From assembly GCF_003751445.1 (NCBI RefSeq), contig NZ_RJUU01000001.1, positions 873,001 through 937,000 of the forward strand: 64,000 bases of DNA, given 5' to 3'. Under the pieces are notes generated by a model, which was given only the letters and a program-made list of their open reading frames with translations, was not told the origin of the DNA and made no database searches. Source of the stretch: Streptomyces sp. 840.1 (GTDB lineage: Bacteria > Actinomycetota > Actinomycetes > Streptomycetales > Streptomycetaceae). Of the stretch, positions 9,705 to 20,022 are shown piece after piece; position 1 is the first letter of the stretch, and the number at the start of each line of letters is the position of its first letter. Made by a program: the position numbers and the translations under genes.

Positions 9705-10373
9705 TCAGCGCCCGAGGTGTTTGCGCAGCCGGTCCTGGAGATCCGCGATGAACTTGCCGCGCTTGGGCTTTGCCTCGACGCTGCCGAACACCGAATAGCC
9801 GTTGACCACGACCACGGGCGCCTCCGGATCTCCGGATTCCAGCGTGACGACTTCGAAATTCCCGAAGATTCCCGTTCCGCTGCCGCGCAGCGAGATGTTC
9901 TCGGGAACCCGGATCTCGACACTTCCGAAGATGGAGGTCGCGTTGATCACGGTCAGACGCTGTCCGAAAAGCGCCTCGGTCAGATCGATCTCCACACTGC
10001 CGAACAGCGAGAACGCGTTCGTCCGGCCGCCGACCCGCCAGCGCCCCCTGCGGGTGGAACTGCTGAAGACCGCGATCAGGTTGTCGGCCGGGCCCGCGGT
10101 CTCCTCGGGGCCGTGGGCGTACTGCGCGGCGGCGGGCCTGGTGGCCGCGCCGCCCGGCGCGGGCAGATCCCGTACCAGCGGCTCCAGTTCGCCGACGGTC
10201 TTGGCACGGTAGACCGCGTCGACCCGCTCGCCGTGCTCGTCGGCGGTCAGCCGGCCCTCGGCCATGGCTTCCCGCAGGATGTCCGCGATCCGGTCCCGGT
10301 CGGCGTCGGAAGCGCGGATACCGTCGGGTTCCGCCGGCGCGGTGGGCTGCTGGGGGTGCTTTTCGAGGTCCAC
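9705..10373 (-). CDS. DUF1707 / LiaF-like envelope stress domain protein
   Basis: 222 residues. An N-terminal DUF1707 domain (IRASDADRDRIADILREAMAEGRLTADEHGERVDAVYRAKT, about residues 19-58) is joined to a C-terminal beta-repeat region (about 95-210). That region has recurring motifs FSLFGSVEIDL, TSIFGSVEIRV, GIFGNFEVV and YSVFGSVEAKP, the pattern of LiaF/DUF2154-like cell-wall-active antibiotic response domains. There is no signal peptide or membrane segment. Its role is unknown. Confidence 0.85.
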   Translation of the reverse strand: MDLEKHPQQPTAPAEPDGIRASDADRDRIADILREAMAEGRLTADEHGERVDAVYRAKTVGELEPLVRDLPAPGGAATRPAAAQYAHGPEETAGPADNLIAVFSSSTRRGRWRVGGRTNAFSLFGSVEIDLTEALFGQRLTVINATSIFGSVEIRVPENISLRGSGTGIFGNFEVVTLESGDPEAPVVVVNGYSVFGSVEAKPKRGKFIADLQDRLRKHLGR

Positions 10374-10637
10374 CGACCCAGCGTACCCAAACGCGATAGA
10401 TCGCGACTAGGCCCTGTGGGCAAACCGCCGCCGTCGCCCGCAGCGCGGCAGGCGGTAGCGCGGCAGGCGGCGGGCGGCAGTTCGACGACCGGCCCCGGGC
10501 CGGGCGTTGACGGCGTGGCGCGGGGCCGATCCCGGTGAGCCCTACCTCACAGGCTCGCCGCTCCTGCGGGGTCCTACCCTGGTGGGTGCGCTGTCCAAGG
10601 GAGGCCAGCCGCTGTCACCGAGTGAGGAATGGCCGTA

Positions 10638-12305
<1,668 letters not shown>

Positions 12306-12344
12306 CGGACGCGCGGGTGAGGGGCCGCCCGGCCGGGCGGCCCC

Positions 12345-13367
12345 TCACCCGTCGAGCAGGCCCGAGGTCGCGACCAGGTAGCCGAGCTGGGCCCGGCCGG
12401 TACTGCCGAGCTGCTCGGAGACCTTGCGCATGTGCTCCGCCACGCTGCGGCGGCTCATCCCGATCCGGCGCGCTATCGCGGCGTCCGTCTCGCCGTTGAC
12501 CACCGCCCGCAGGATGGCGCGCTGCAGGTCCGACGTGATGACGGGGGTGCGCAGTGGTGCCCGCTCCGGGCGGACCGGCACCGCGCGGGCCCAGGCCTCG
12601 TCGAAGGCGCGGGCCAGGAACCGCACCAGCGACGGGTGCTGGACGCGCAGGGCGTGGTGCGGTTCGTCGGAGAACGGGACGAACGCCAGATCGCGGTCGA
12701 ACACGATCACCCGGTCGACCACCTCGGCGAGGGTCCTGACCTCCGCTCCCGCCTCGGTCACCTGCTCGATGTACGCGAGGGTCGTCCGGTCCGAGCGGAC
12801 GGTGTGCTGGTAGATCGTCCGCTGCCGGACCCCCCGCCCCAGGTTGCCCAGGTCCCGGGTCAGCGCCTCCTGGAGCACGCGTGCCGGGCGGCCGCCGCCC
12901 GGGTGCGCGGTGCGGACCTGTTCCCGGCAGCCGCCCACCGCCGCTTCCAGCGCCCTGCTGATGACGGCCTCCCCGGACAGCCGGGCGAGCGCGGGCTGTT
13001 CGCTGCGGTGCACGTCCGCGTACAGGGCCTCGAAGACGGAGAGCGTGGCGCGGGTGGCACGCAGCGCCCGGCGCCGGTCGAGGAGGGCCTCCTGGAGCGG
13101 GGCGAGCGCGGTGTAGGACGCGGTCTCCGGCGGTACGGGGACCATGAATCCCGGTGAGCCCCGGTCGGCCACCATCAGGTGCAGGTCCCGCAGGCAACCG
13201 GCCACCTCGCCCTGCGGAAGGCATCCCGCCACCAGTGCGCGCCGGTAGGTCGCGAGCGCGCTCTCGCAGGGTCGTTCCGGACCGGCCCCGGCCCCGGTCC
13301 GTGCGCAGCTGTCGGCCGGCGATTCGCGGCAATCGCATACCGGTGGGCTGGATTGATCGTCCTTCAC
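12345..13367 (-). CDS. LuxR-family transcriptional regulator
   Basis: About 340 residues. The large N-terminal part (1-265) has no recognised sensor motif. The C-terminal LuxR/GerE helix-turn-helix (about 275-335) contains RAVVNGETDAAIARRIGMSRRSVAEHMRKVSEQLGS. GTG 13367 (MKDDQSS) is proposed; a TTG at 13394 is an alternative. It is divergently transcribed from an MFS exporter, with a 16-bp near-perfect palindrome in between. It may therefore control the exporter. Confidence 0.82.
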   Translation of the reverse strand: MKDDQSSPPVCDCRESPADSCARTGAGAGPERPCESALATYRRALVAGCLPQGEVAGCLRDLHLMVADRGSPGFMVPVPPETASYTALAPLQEALLDRRRALRATRATLSVFEALYADVHRSEQPALARLSGEAVISRALEAAVGGCREQVRTAHPGGGRPARVLQEALTRDLGNLGRGVRQRTIYQHTVRSDRTTLAYIEQVTEAGAEVRTLAEVVDRVIVFDRDLAFVPFSDEPHHALRVQHPSLVRFLARAFDEAWARAVPVRPERAPLRTPVITSDLQRAILRAVVNGETDAAIARRIGMSRRSVAEHMRKVSEQLGSTGRAQLGYLVATSGLLDG

Positions 13368-13381
13368 AAGTATGCAGATTA

Positions 13382-13397
13382 CCTTTGTGCACAAGGG
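13382..13397. promoter_or_regulatory. Palindromic operator candidate between LuxR and MFS genes
   Basis: CCTTTGTGCACAAGGG is symmetric except for one base pair (core TTGTGCACAA is perfect). It sits in the gap of about 70 bp between the divergent starts. The likely ligand is the adjacent LuxR protein; this is inference. Confidence 0.5.
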
Positions 13398-13437
13398 ATG
13401 ACGGCGGGCAGTTCGACGGTTCGGCGACTATGAACGG

Positions 13438-14772
13438 GTGACGCCCGGCCCCGACAACACCCTCAGCCGGCCGGACGCCGAATCGGCCGACTCGCGCTAC
13501 GGAGTACGGCGATATCGATTCCTCGTGACCGGCTACGCCATCTCTTCGTACGGCACCTTCCTGAATATGGTGGCGCTCAATCTGTTCGTCTATGAGACGA
13601 CCGGACGGGCTCTCGCCATGGGGCTGTTCATGGCGGTGCGACTCGCGTCCGGATTCGCCGCCGGGCTGACGGCCGGGGGGCTGCTCGCCCGATTCCCGGC
13701 GAAGAGCGTGATGCTCTGGACGAATATCGCGCAGGCGTCGGTGATGCTGCTGCTGGTTCTCGCGCCGGACGGGCTGCGGACCGCCGCGCTGATCGCGGTA
13801 TCCGTGGTGGTGGGCTCCTGCGGGACGCTCTTCATGGTGTCCCTGCGCAGTTCCATTCCCGAGATGGTCGGCGAGGACCGCCGCTCGTGGGCCAACTCCC
13901 TCTCGATCACCGGTCGTTCGCTGGCCATGGTGGCCGGTTTCGCCTCTGCGGGCGTCGTCGTCTCGCTCGTCGGGTACACCGCCGCCTTCGTGGTGGACAC
14001 GGCCACCTTCGCGGTCTGCGCGGTGACGGTGGCCCTGCTCCCCATCCCGGGCGGCGGCAAGCGGCGCGCCGGGGACGGGAGTACGGACCGGAGCGGGAAG
14101 GAGCCGGACGCGGCAGCCGGCGGGAATCCGGTGGACGCCGCGCCGGCCCGTCGGCGCGGGCCCGTCGCGCTCGCCGCGCTGGCCGCCGCGCCCGGTCTGG
14201 CGCTGATGGTGGCGCTGCGAGGGGTGGACGCGCTGGGCTCGTCCTCGCACAACGCGGCGCTTCCGGTCTACTCCAGCGAGCTCGACGACTCGCGCCCCGC
14301 CGTGTTCGTCAGCGCCTTCTGGTGCCTGTGGGCGCTCGGCAACATCGTGGTGCAGCAGCTGATCCAGCGTTACGCGCGCCGCACCGGCCAGTCGGTGGGG
14401 GCGCTGGGCTTCGGCTGGGGCACCTGTCTCATGTCGGCGGCGTTCATCCTGGCGTTCGCGGGGTTCCCGCCGGCGGCCACGGCCGCGATCGCGCTGGTCG
14501 CCGGGGCCGCCGACGGGCTCACGGAGGTCTCGTACACCTCTCATCTGCAGACCCTGCCGGCCGGGCTGCGCGCCCATGCCTTCGGGCTCTCCGCCACGGT
14601 GGAGAACCTCGGCTTCGGCGCCGGGATGATCCTGGTGGCGGCCGCGCTCGACCACTACACCCCGCTGACGGTCGTGGGCTGGTCCCACGGTGCCGCGCTC
14701 GTGGTCGCCGCGGTGTTCCTGATCCGGGTGACGGGCCTGCGCAGGTCCCCGCCGGCAGCGTCGCCGCCGTGA
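13438..14772 (+). CDS. MFS transporter
   Basis: Major facilitator with twelve predicted helices, 444 residues from GTG 13438. The first helix YRFLVTGYAISSYGTFLNMVAL and the cytoplasmic loop after helix 2 (GLLARFPAKSVMLWTN) resemble the MFS-3/enterobactin-exporter-like group. A long Gly/Pro-rich central loop lies at about residues 205-240. It is divergent from the LuxR regulator, suggesting a regulated export function; the substrate is unknown. A hairpin follows at 14769-14804. Confidence 0.85.
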   Translation: MTPGPDNTLSRPDAESADSRYGVRRYRFLVTGYAISSYGTFLNMVALNLFVYETTGRALAMGLFMAVRLASGFAAGLTAGGLLARFPAKSVMLWTNIAQASVMLLLVLAPDGLRTAALIAVSVVVGSCGTLFMVSLRSSIPEMVGEDRRSWANSLSITGRSLAMVAGFASAGVVVSLVGYTAAFVVDTATFAVCAVTVALLPIPGGGKRRAGDGSTDRSGKEPDAAAGGNPVDAAPARRRGPVALAALAAAPGLALMVALRGVDALGSSSHNAALPVYSSELDDSRPAVFVSAFWCLWALGNIVVQQLIQRYARRTGQSVGALGFGWGTCLMSAAFILAFAGFPPAATAAIALVAGAADGLTEVSYTSHLQTLPAGLRAHAFGLSATVENLGFGAGMILVAAALDHYTPLTVVGWSHGAALVVAAVFLIRVTGLRRSPPAASPP

Positions 14773-14804
14773 CCGGGCCCCGGGCCGGGTCGCGTGCCGG
14801 TCAC
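14769..14804 (+). terminator. Hairpin terminator after the MFS gene
   Basis: GTGACCGG (14769-14776) pairs with CCGGTCAC (14797-14804) and overlaps the stop codon. A second perfect 9-bp hairpin, CGCGGGGGC/GCCCCCGCG, follows at 14839-14865. Confidence 0.6.
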
Positions 14805-15223
14805 GGGGCGGTCCGCGTACGACTGAATTCAGCCAATTACGCGGGGGCCTGCGCCACGCCCCCGCGACGCCTCCCGCGCGCGGGCGACAGCGCGGGTACG
14901 GCTGTCGGCCGCCCGCCGCTCACCGTTCCGGTGCCGTCCGGGCCGTCCCGCCCGGCCCTGCGGCCGCGTCTGCCGGCCGAGGGCAACGGCGCCGCACCGC
15001 CGCATTCGCGCAGCGGGCCGCCGACCGGGCTTGCGGGGCCGGCGGCAGATGCGGTGAGTTGTCCGCGTCGCAGGAGAATCCGCCCCGCCCGGCCCCACCT
15101 CGCGTCGCCTCCCCGACCCGGGTACCCCGGCCCGGACGCCCAGGCCCGTGCCACCGACCCCGTACACCCCGCCCCGCACCACCGCACTCCTTCACCGTCC
15201 CACACCGGAAAGGCGGAGACCGC
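14773..15223. other. Non-coding spacer upstream of the aminopeptidase gene
   Basis: Apart from the two hairpins near its left end, this 450-bp stretch shows no gene with normal codon usage. It is unusually C-rich on the plus strand near 15080-15200. It presumably holds the aminopeptidase promoter, but no clear -10/-35 pair was found. Confidence 0.5.
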
Positions 15224-16525
15224 ATGACGCCGGTCCACCACCGCAGCCACGTCGATGACCTGCTCTCCTTCATCAGGGCCAGCCCTTCCCCGTACCACGC
15301 CGTCGCGAGCGCCGCCCAGCGGCTGGAGAAGGCCGGCTTCCGTGAACTGCGGGGCACGGACGACTGGACGGGCACCACGGGCGGCAGCTTCGTCGTCCGG
15401 GGCGGCGCACTGATCGCCTGGTACGCCCCCGAGGGCACCCCCGCCCACACGCCCTTCCGGATCATCGGCACCCACACCGACTCACCGAACCTGCGGATCA
15501 AGCCCACCCCGGACACCGGCTCCGCGGGCTGGCGGCAGATCGCGGTGGAGATCTACGGCGGAGTGCCGCTCAACACCTGGCTCGACCGGGACCTGGGCAT
15601 CTCGGGCCGGCTCGCGCTCCGGGGCCCCGGCGGCACGACCGACTCCCGGCTCGTCCAGATCGACGAACCGCTCCTGCGCGTACCGCAGCTGGCCATCCAC
15701 CTGGACCGGACCGTCAATGAGGGCCTGTCCCTGGACCGGCAGCGCCACATCGCCCCGGTCTGGTCGCTCGGCGCCGCCGAGGAGGGGGCCCTGCTGCGCC
15801 GGGTCGCGGCGGCCGCGGAGGCCGATCCGGAGGAGGTGCTGGGGTGGGACCTGATGCTCCACGACATCCAGCCGCCCGGATACCTGGGCGCGGAGCGGGA
15901 GTTCGTGGTCTCCTCCCGGCTGGACAACCTGGTGTCGGTGCACGCCGGGGTCACGGCGCTGGCCGCGACGGCGACGGCCGCCCAGGAGCCGGCGTACATC
16001 CCGGTCCTGGCGGCCTTCGACCACGAGGAGGTCGGCAGCGGTTCCGACACGGGAGCGCAGAGCCCGCTGCTGGAGCGCGTCCTGAGCCGCTCGGTGACCG
16101 CGCGCGGCGGCAGCCCGGAGGACTGGTCGCGGGCGCTGGCCGGTGCCTTCTGTCTCTCGGCCGACATGGCGCACGCGGTGCACCCCAACTACGCGGAGCG
16201 GCACGACCCGGACCACCGCCCGCTGCCCAACAGCGGCCCCACGGTCAAGGTCAACGTCAACCAGCGCTACGCCACCGACTCGACCGGCATCGCGGTGTTC
16301 GCGTCGGCCTGCGAGCGGGCGGGCGCCCCGTGGCAGCCGTTCGTCTCGAACAACGCGATGCCGTGCGGTACGTCGATCGGCCCGCTCACCGCGGCCCGGC
16401 TGGGTGTCCCGACCGTGGACGTGGGAGTGCCCGGCCTTTCGATGCACTCGGCGCGTGAGCTGTGCGGGGCGGACGACCCGGGTCACCTGGCGGCGATCCT
16501 GGGCGCGTTCGTGACGTCCGGCTGA
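15224..16525 (+). CDS. M18-family aspartyl aminopeptidase
   Basis: Cytosolic dizinc metallopeptidase (ApeB/DAP family) removing N-terminal acidic residues, 433 residues. Zinc-ligand motifs are visible: IIGTHTDSPNLRIKP (first His/Asp), AFDHEEVGSGSDTGA (catalytic Glu pair), SADMAHAVHPNY (Asp) and the C-terminal DVGVPGLSMHSARE (His). ATG 15224 follows a GGAAAGGCGGAG SD region; an upstream in-frame extension is not family-like. A strong hairpin terminator follows. Confidence 0.94.
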   Translation: MTPVHHRSHVDDLLSFIRASPSPYHAVASAAQRLEKAGFRELRGTDDWTGTTGGSFVVRGGALIAWYAPEGTPAHTPFRIIGTHTDSPNLRIKPTPDTGSAGWRQIAVEIYGGVPLNTWLDRDLGISGRLALRGPGGTTDSRLVQIDEPLLRVPQLAIHLDRTVNEGLSLDRQRHIAPVWSLGAAEEGALLRRVAAAAEADPEEVLGWDLMLHDIQPPGYLGAEREFVVSSRLDNLVSVHAGVTALAATATAAQEPAYIPVLAAFDHEEVGSGSDTGAQSPLLERVLSRSVTARGGSPEDWSRALAGAFCLSADMAHAVHPNYAERHDPDHRPLPNSGPTVKVNVNQRYATDSTGIAVFASACERAGAPWQPFVSNNAMPCGTSIGPLTAARLGVPTVDVGVPGLSMHSARELCGADDPGHLAAILGAFVTSG

Positions 16526-16530
16526 CCCGG

Positions 16531-16572
16531 GGGCTGCGGGGAGGAGTGCGGTACCGCCCCTCCCCGCAGCCC
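16531..16572. terminator. Bidirectional hairpin terminator between convergent genes
   Basis: GGGCTGCGGGGAGG (16531-16544) pairs with its complement at 16559-16572. It once lay directly downstream of both the aminopeptidase and the SGNH hydrolase genes; the MITE at 16587 now separates it from the latter. Confidence 0.8.
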
Positions 16573-16586
16573 GGAGAACGGGCCCG

Positions 16587-16752
16587 CTAGGGTCTTTCGT
16601 TTGGATCAGGCCGGATCAGGGAGCGGTGTCCGGTGCGTGCGGCTGCAAGGCGGAGGAGGGAGTAAATGCGGAGCATTGGCGACCGACGACAACGCCGCAG
16701 ATGTGCGTGCCGGACACCGCGAGCCCGGCATGATCCAAACGAGAGGCCCTAG
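16587..16752 (+). mobile_element. MITE-like element, copy A (158 bp plus CTAG target duplications)
   Basis: A non-coding element bounded by CTAG at 16587-16590 and 16749-16752. The ends are terminal inverted repeats: GGTCTTTCGTTTGGATCA on the left and, inverted, GGCCTCTCGTTTGGATCA on the right (16 of 18 match). The interior has further self-complementary segments (CGGTGTCCGG/CCGGACACCG and AATGC-GGA-GCATT), so the whole element can fold as a long hairpin. CTAG duplication and GG-starting repeats resemble the YTAR-targeting IS5 group, so mobilisation by such a transposase is inferred. The reverse complement of copy B (42819-42984) is the same length and differs at only two positions. Confidence 0.85.
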
Positions 16753-18275
16753 GCGAAGCGCTGGCTCGCGCCTCCGTCGCAGGGCTGGAGCCTCAGCGGG
16801 TCGTGGGCGCCCGCCAGGGTCGCGCACAGGCCCGTGGCGGCGGCCGGGCGCAGGGTGCCCGACTGCCGCTCGAAGCGCTGGTTGGCCGCGCCGGAGCAGT
16901 TGTAGAGGATGAGGGCGGCGCCCGCCCTGTAGTCGGCGCCCGGTACGTCCACGCAGCGGTCGTGGCTCAGTTCCGTACGGACGGTCTTGGTGCTGGCGTC
17001 GTACCACCAGTCCTGGTTGCGGCCGCCGTGGCACTCCCAGCCCGTCACGCCGGTGTTGTTGCGGGTGACCGAGGCGGGGGCGTCCAGGCAGGTGCCGGTG
17101 GCGCCGTTCTTCAGCGGCTTGAAGACGTCGTCCCAGGCGGCCGCCTGCAGCACGGGCTTTCCGGTGCTCGCCGGGTCGGCGCAGCTCGCCTCGCGCAGGC
17201 CCGAGTTGTAGATCTGGGTCAGGCAGGAGGCGAAGGCGCCGTGGCCGGCCGCGTTCGGGTGGAAGGACTGCCGCAGGGAGTTGGAGTCCGGCGGGAAGTG
17301 CGAGAGGTCGATGAAGAGGCCGCGGGCCCAGGTGGACTCGCTGCACACCTCGTGGCCGTGGAAGAGCCGGGAGTTGTCCAGGTAGACGGCGCCGGTGTCG
17401 GCGGCGGCCTTGCGCATGCCGCGCTCGAAGGCGGGGACGGCGGTGTTGCGGCCCCAGGCGGCGTCGGAGTCGTATCCGGCGCAGCCGCCGGGAAGCTTGC
17501 CGGGGAAGTTCGGGTTGTCGTAGAAGTCGGGGCCGATCGGGCTCGGGTAGCCCATGACGACGAGCTTGTAGTCGCTGTTGGCGTATCCGGCGTCCGACAT
17601 GACGGTGCGCAGGTCGCCGACGGTCTTCTCGACCTTGGGGACGAGTCCATCGACGCGGGCCTGCCAGCCGCCCGCGTACTTGGGCTCGCAGGTGCCCTGG
17701 AGGAGGACCCAGCGCTCGACGCAGTCCGTCATGACCGGACCGAACTGGAGGTCGTCATTGGCACCCGCCACCAGCACGATCATCTTGATGCGGGTGTTGC
17801 GCGCCTTGATGGCGAGGTTGTCGCTCTGCACCAGCTCGTCGGCGTACTGCTTCGAACCGCCGATGACGATGTTCCCGGTGTACGCGCCGGAGCAGGAGAC
17901 GTTGTACGTGACGTCGGCCGGGATGCCGGTGCGGTGGATGGCGGAGTCGGGCGAGCGGTGGCACCAGTTGTCGGGGCCGTTGGTGCCCGCCTCGTACGTG
18001 CCGACGCCCTCGCCCGAGATCTCGCTGTCGCCGAGCGAGATCAGCCCGGTCTTGCGGTCGGCGAGCGGGCGCTCGGCGGGGTCGCCGTACAGCTGGGTGG
18101 CCTCGGCGGCGCGGACGGCCTCCAGTCCGGGCGGCAGTGCGGTGGATGAGGTAGTGCTGGTACCGGACTGTGCCGCGGCCGCCGGTCCGGCGGCCGCGGT
18201 CATCCCGCCCAGTGCGGCCGCCGTGGCGGCGACGGCCGCGACGGTACAACGGAGTCTGAACCTTGTGCGCCTCAT
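16749..18275 (-). CDS. Secreted SGNH/GDSL hydrolase with C-terminal ricin-B lectin domain
   Basis: 508 residues. A Sec-type signal peptide (about residues 1-36, MRRTRFRLRCTVAAVAATAA then GPAAAAQS) precedes an SGNH esterase domain with SLGDSEISGEG (block I serine), SCSGAYTGNI, VLVAGANDDLQFG (Asn block) and SFHPNAAGHGAFA (catalytic His). The C-terminal part (about 385-508) is a ricin-type beta-trefoil, with repeats TGTCLDAPAS, HDRCVDVPGAD and TGLCATLAG and ending in QRFA. It probably acts on extracellular esters with carbohydrate binding. The TAG stop is part of the CTAG at the MITE boundary, so the insertion lies exactly at the stop without visible truncation. Confidence 0.9.
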   Translation of the reverse strand: MRRTRFRLRCTVAAVAATAAALGGMTAAAGPAAAAQSGTSTTSSTALPPGLEAVRAAEATQLYGDPAERPLADRKTGLISLGDSEISGEGVGTYEAGTNGPDNWCHRSPDSAIHRTGIPADVTYNVSCSGAYTGNIVIGGSKQYADELVQSDNLAIKARNTRIKMIVLVAGANDDLQFGPVMTDCVERWVLLQGTCEPKYAGGWQARVDGLVPKVEKTVGDLRTVMSDAGYANSDYKLVVMGYPSPIGPDFYDNPNFPGKLPGGCAGYDSDAAWGRNTAVPAFERGMRKAAADTGAVYLDNSRLFHGHEVCSESTWARGLFIDLSHFPPDSNSLRQSFHPNAAGHGAFASCLTQIYNSGLREASCADPASTGKPVLQAAAWDDVFKPLKNGATGTCLDAPASVTRNNTGVTGWECHGGRNQDWWYDASTKTVRTELSHDRCVDVPGADYRAGAALILYNCSGAANQRFERQSGTLRPAAATGLCATLAGAHDPLRLQPCDGGASQRFA

Positions 18276-18366
18276 TGCGCCTCCCGAGATTGTTGTTACC
18301 CCCGGTATTTACTGGTCGGTAGCCGACTTGGGAATACATAGAACAAGACAAGTGCTCATCTTTTTC

Positions 18367-18548
18367 AGGACCGCCCGGGAAGTGGTGGGCGGAAGAAGGA
18401 GCGAGGCTGGGTGCGTGCAGCTGCAGGGCGGAGGATTGAGGCAACGCAATGGGGTCTCCCCTGCTCGAGCGAAGCCGAGAGCTCGGGGAAGTTGTTGATT
18501 GACGACAACGCTGCAGATGACGCCGCCCACCACTTCCCGGGCGGCCCT
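18367..18548 (+). mobile_element. MITE-like element, copy C (divergent), in the fumC leader
   Basis: A 26-bp terminal inverted repeat (CCGCCCGGGAAGTGGTGGGC core; 18367-18392 and 18523-18548, one mismatch) encloses a core homologous to copies A and B. The left block is GTGCGTGC-GCTGCA-GGCGGAGGA (2 mismatches in 24) and the right block GACGACAACGC-GCAGATG (1 in 18). Compared with copy A it has different terminal repeats and an extra hairpin of about 40 bp (18453-18488, CCCCTGCTCGAGCGAAGC region). It ends 3 bases before the fumC Shine-Dalgarno. Confidence 0.75.
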
Positions 18549-18562
18549 ATGGAGGTTGAACG

Positions 18563-19978
18563 ATGACGGACGAGGGAACGACCGCAGCCGGTACCGAGGA
18601 CTACCGCGTCGAGCACGACTCGATGGGCGAGGTGAGGGTGCCCGCCGACGCGAAGTGGCGGGCCCAGACGCAGCGGGCGGTGGAGAACTTCCCGATCTCC
18701 GGGCAGCGCCTGGAGCGGGCCCACATCGAGGCCCTCGCCCGCATCAAGGGCGCGGCCGCCAAGGTGAACGCCGAGCTGGAGGTGCTCGACCCGGAGATCG
18801 CGCGGGCCATCCAGGACGCCGCGGCCGAGGTCGCCGGGGGCGGCTGGGACGCGCACTTCCCGATCGACGTCTTCCAGACCGGCTCCGGCACCTCGTCGAA
18901 CATGAACACCAACGAGGTGCTGGCCACCCTCGCCACCGAGCGCCTGGGCCGCGAGGTCCACCCCAACGACCACGTCAACGCCTCGCAGTCCTCCAACGAC
19001 GTCTTTCCGTCCTCCATCCACATCGCCGCCACGGGCGCGGTGACGGGCGGGCTGATCCCCGCTCTGGACCATCTCGCGGCAGCCCTGGAGCGCAAGTCCG
19101 TCGAGTTCGCGGCGGTCGTGAAGTCGGGCCGCACCCATCTGATGGACGCGACCCCGGTGACCCTGGGCCAGGAGTTCGGCGGGTACGCCGCGCAGATCCG
19201 CTACGGCATCGAGCGGCTGTACGCCTCGCTCCCCCGCCTCGCGGAACTGCCGCTGGGCGGCACGGCCGTCGGCACCGGCATCAACACCCCGCCCGGCTTC
19301 TCGGCCGCCGTGATCGCGGAGGTCGCCCGGGTCACCGGACTGCCGCTCACCGAGGCCCGCGACCACTTCGAGGCGCAGGGCGCGCGGGACGGCCTGGTGG
19401 AGGCCTCCGGCCAGCTCCGTACGATCGCGGTCTCCCTCACCAAGATCTCCAACGACCTGCGCTGGATGGCCTCGGGGCCGCGCACCGGACTGGCCGAGAT
19501 CAGCCTCCCCGACCTGCAGCCGGGCTCGTCGATCATGCCGGGGAAGGTCAACCCGGTCATCCCCGAGGCCGTGCTGATGGTCGCCGCCCAGGTGACGGGG
19601 AACGACGCGACGGTCGCCGCCGCCGGGGCCGCGGGCAACTTCGAGCTGAACGTGATGCTCCCGGTCATCGCGAAGAACCTGCTGGAGTCCGTACGCCTGC
19701 TCACCAACGTCTCCCGGCTGCTCGCCGACCGCACGGTCGACGGGATCACCGCGAACGTGGAGCGGGCCAGGGAGTACGCGGAGTCCTCGCCGTCCGTGGT
19801 CACCCCGCTGAACAAGTACATCGGCTACGAGGAGGCGGCGAAGGTCGCCAAGAAGTCCCTGGCCGAGCGGAGGACCATCCGCGAGGTGGTGCTGGACTCC
19901 GGTTACGTCGAGCGCGGGGACCTCACCGTGGAGCAGCTGGACGAGGCGCTGGACGTGCTGCGGATGACCCGCCCGTGA
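18563..19978 (+). CDS. fumC: Fumarate hydratase, class II
   Basis: Iron-independent, oxygen-stable fumarase of the aspartase/fumarase superfamily, 471 residues. Conserved motifs are [54 protein letters not shown] and the signature [16 protein letters not shown]. The SD GGAGG (18551-18555) lies 7 bases before ATG 18563 and immediately follows MITE copy C. The native promoter must therefore be inside or upstream of that element. Confidence 0.96.
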   Translation: MTDEGTTAAGTEDYRVEHDSMGEVRVPADAKWRAQTQRAVENFPISGQRLERAHIEALARIKGAAAKVNAELEVLDPEIARAIQDAAAEVAGGGWDAHFPIDVFQTGSGTSSNMNTNEVLATLATERLGREVHPNDHVNASQSSNDVFPSSIHIAATGAVTGGLIPALDHLAAALERKSVEFAAVVKSGRTHLMDATPVTLGQEFGGYAAQIRYGIERLYASLPRLAELPLGGTAVGTGINTPPGFSAAVIAEVARVTGLPLTEARDHFEAQGARDGLVEASGQLRTIAVSLTKISNDLRWMASGPRTGLAEISLPDLQPGSSIMPGKVNPVIPEAVLMVAAQVTGNDATVAAAGAAGNFELNVMLPVIAKNLLESVRLLTNVSRLLADRTVDGITANVERAREYAESSPSVVTPLNKYIGYEEAAKVAKKSLAERRTIREVVLDSGYVERGDLTVEQLDEALDVLRMTRP

Positions 19979-20022
19979 CGCGCGTCGCTGCGGTGGGGCG
20001 GCTCGCTCACTAAGATCCCTCC

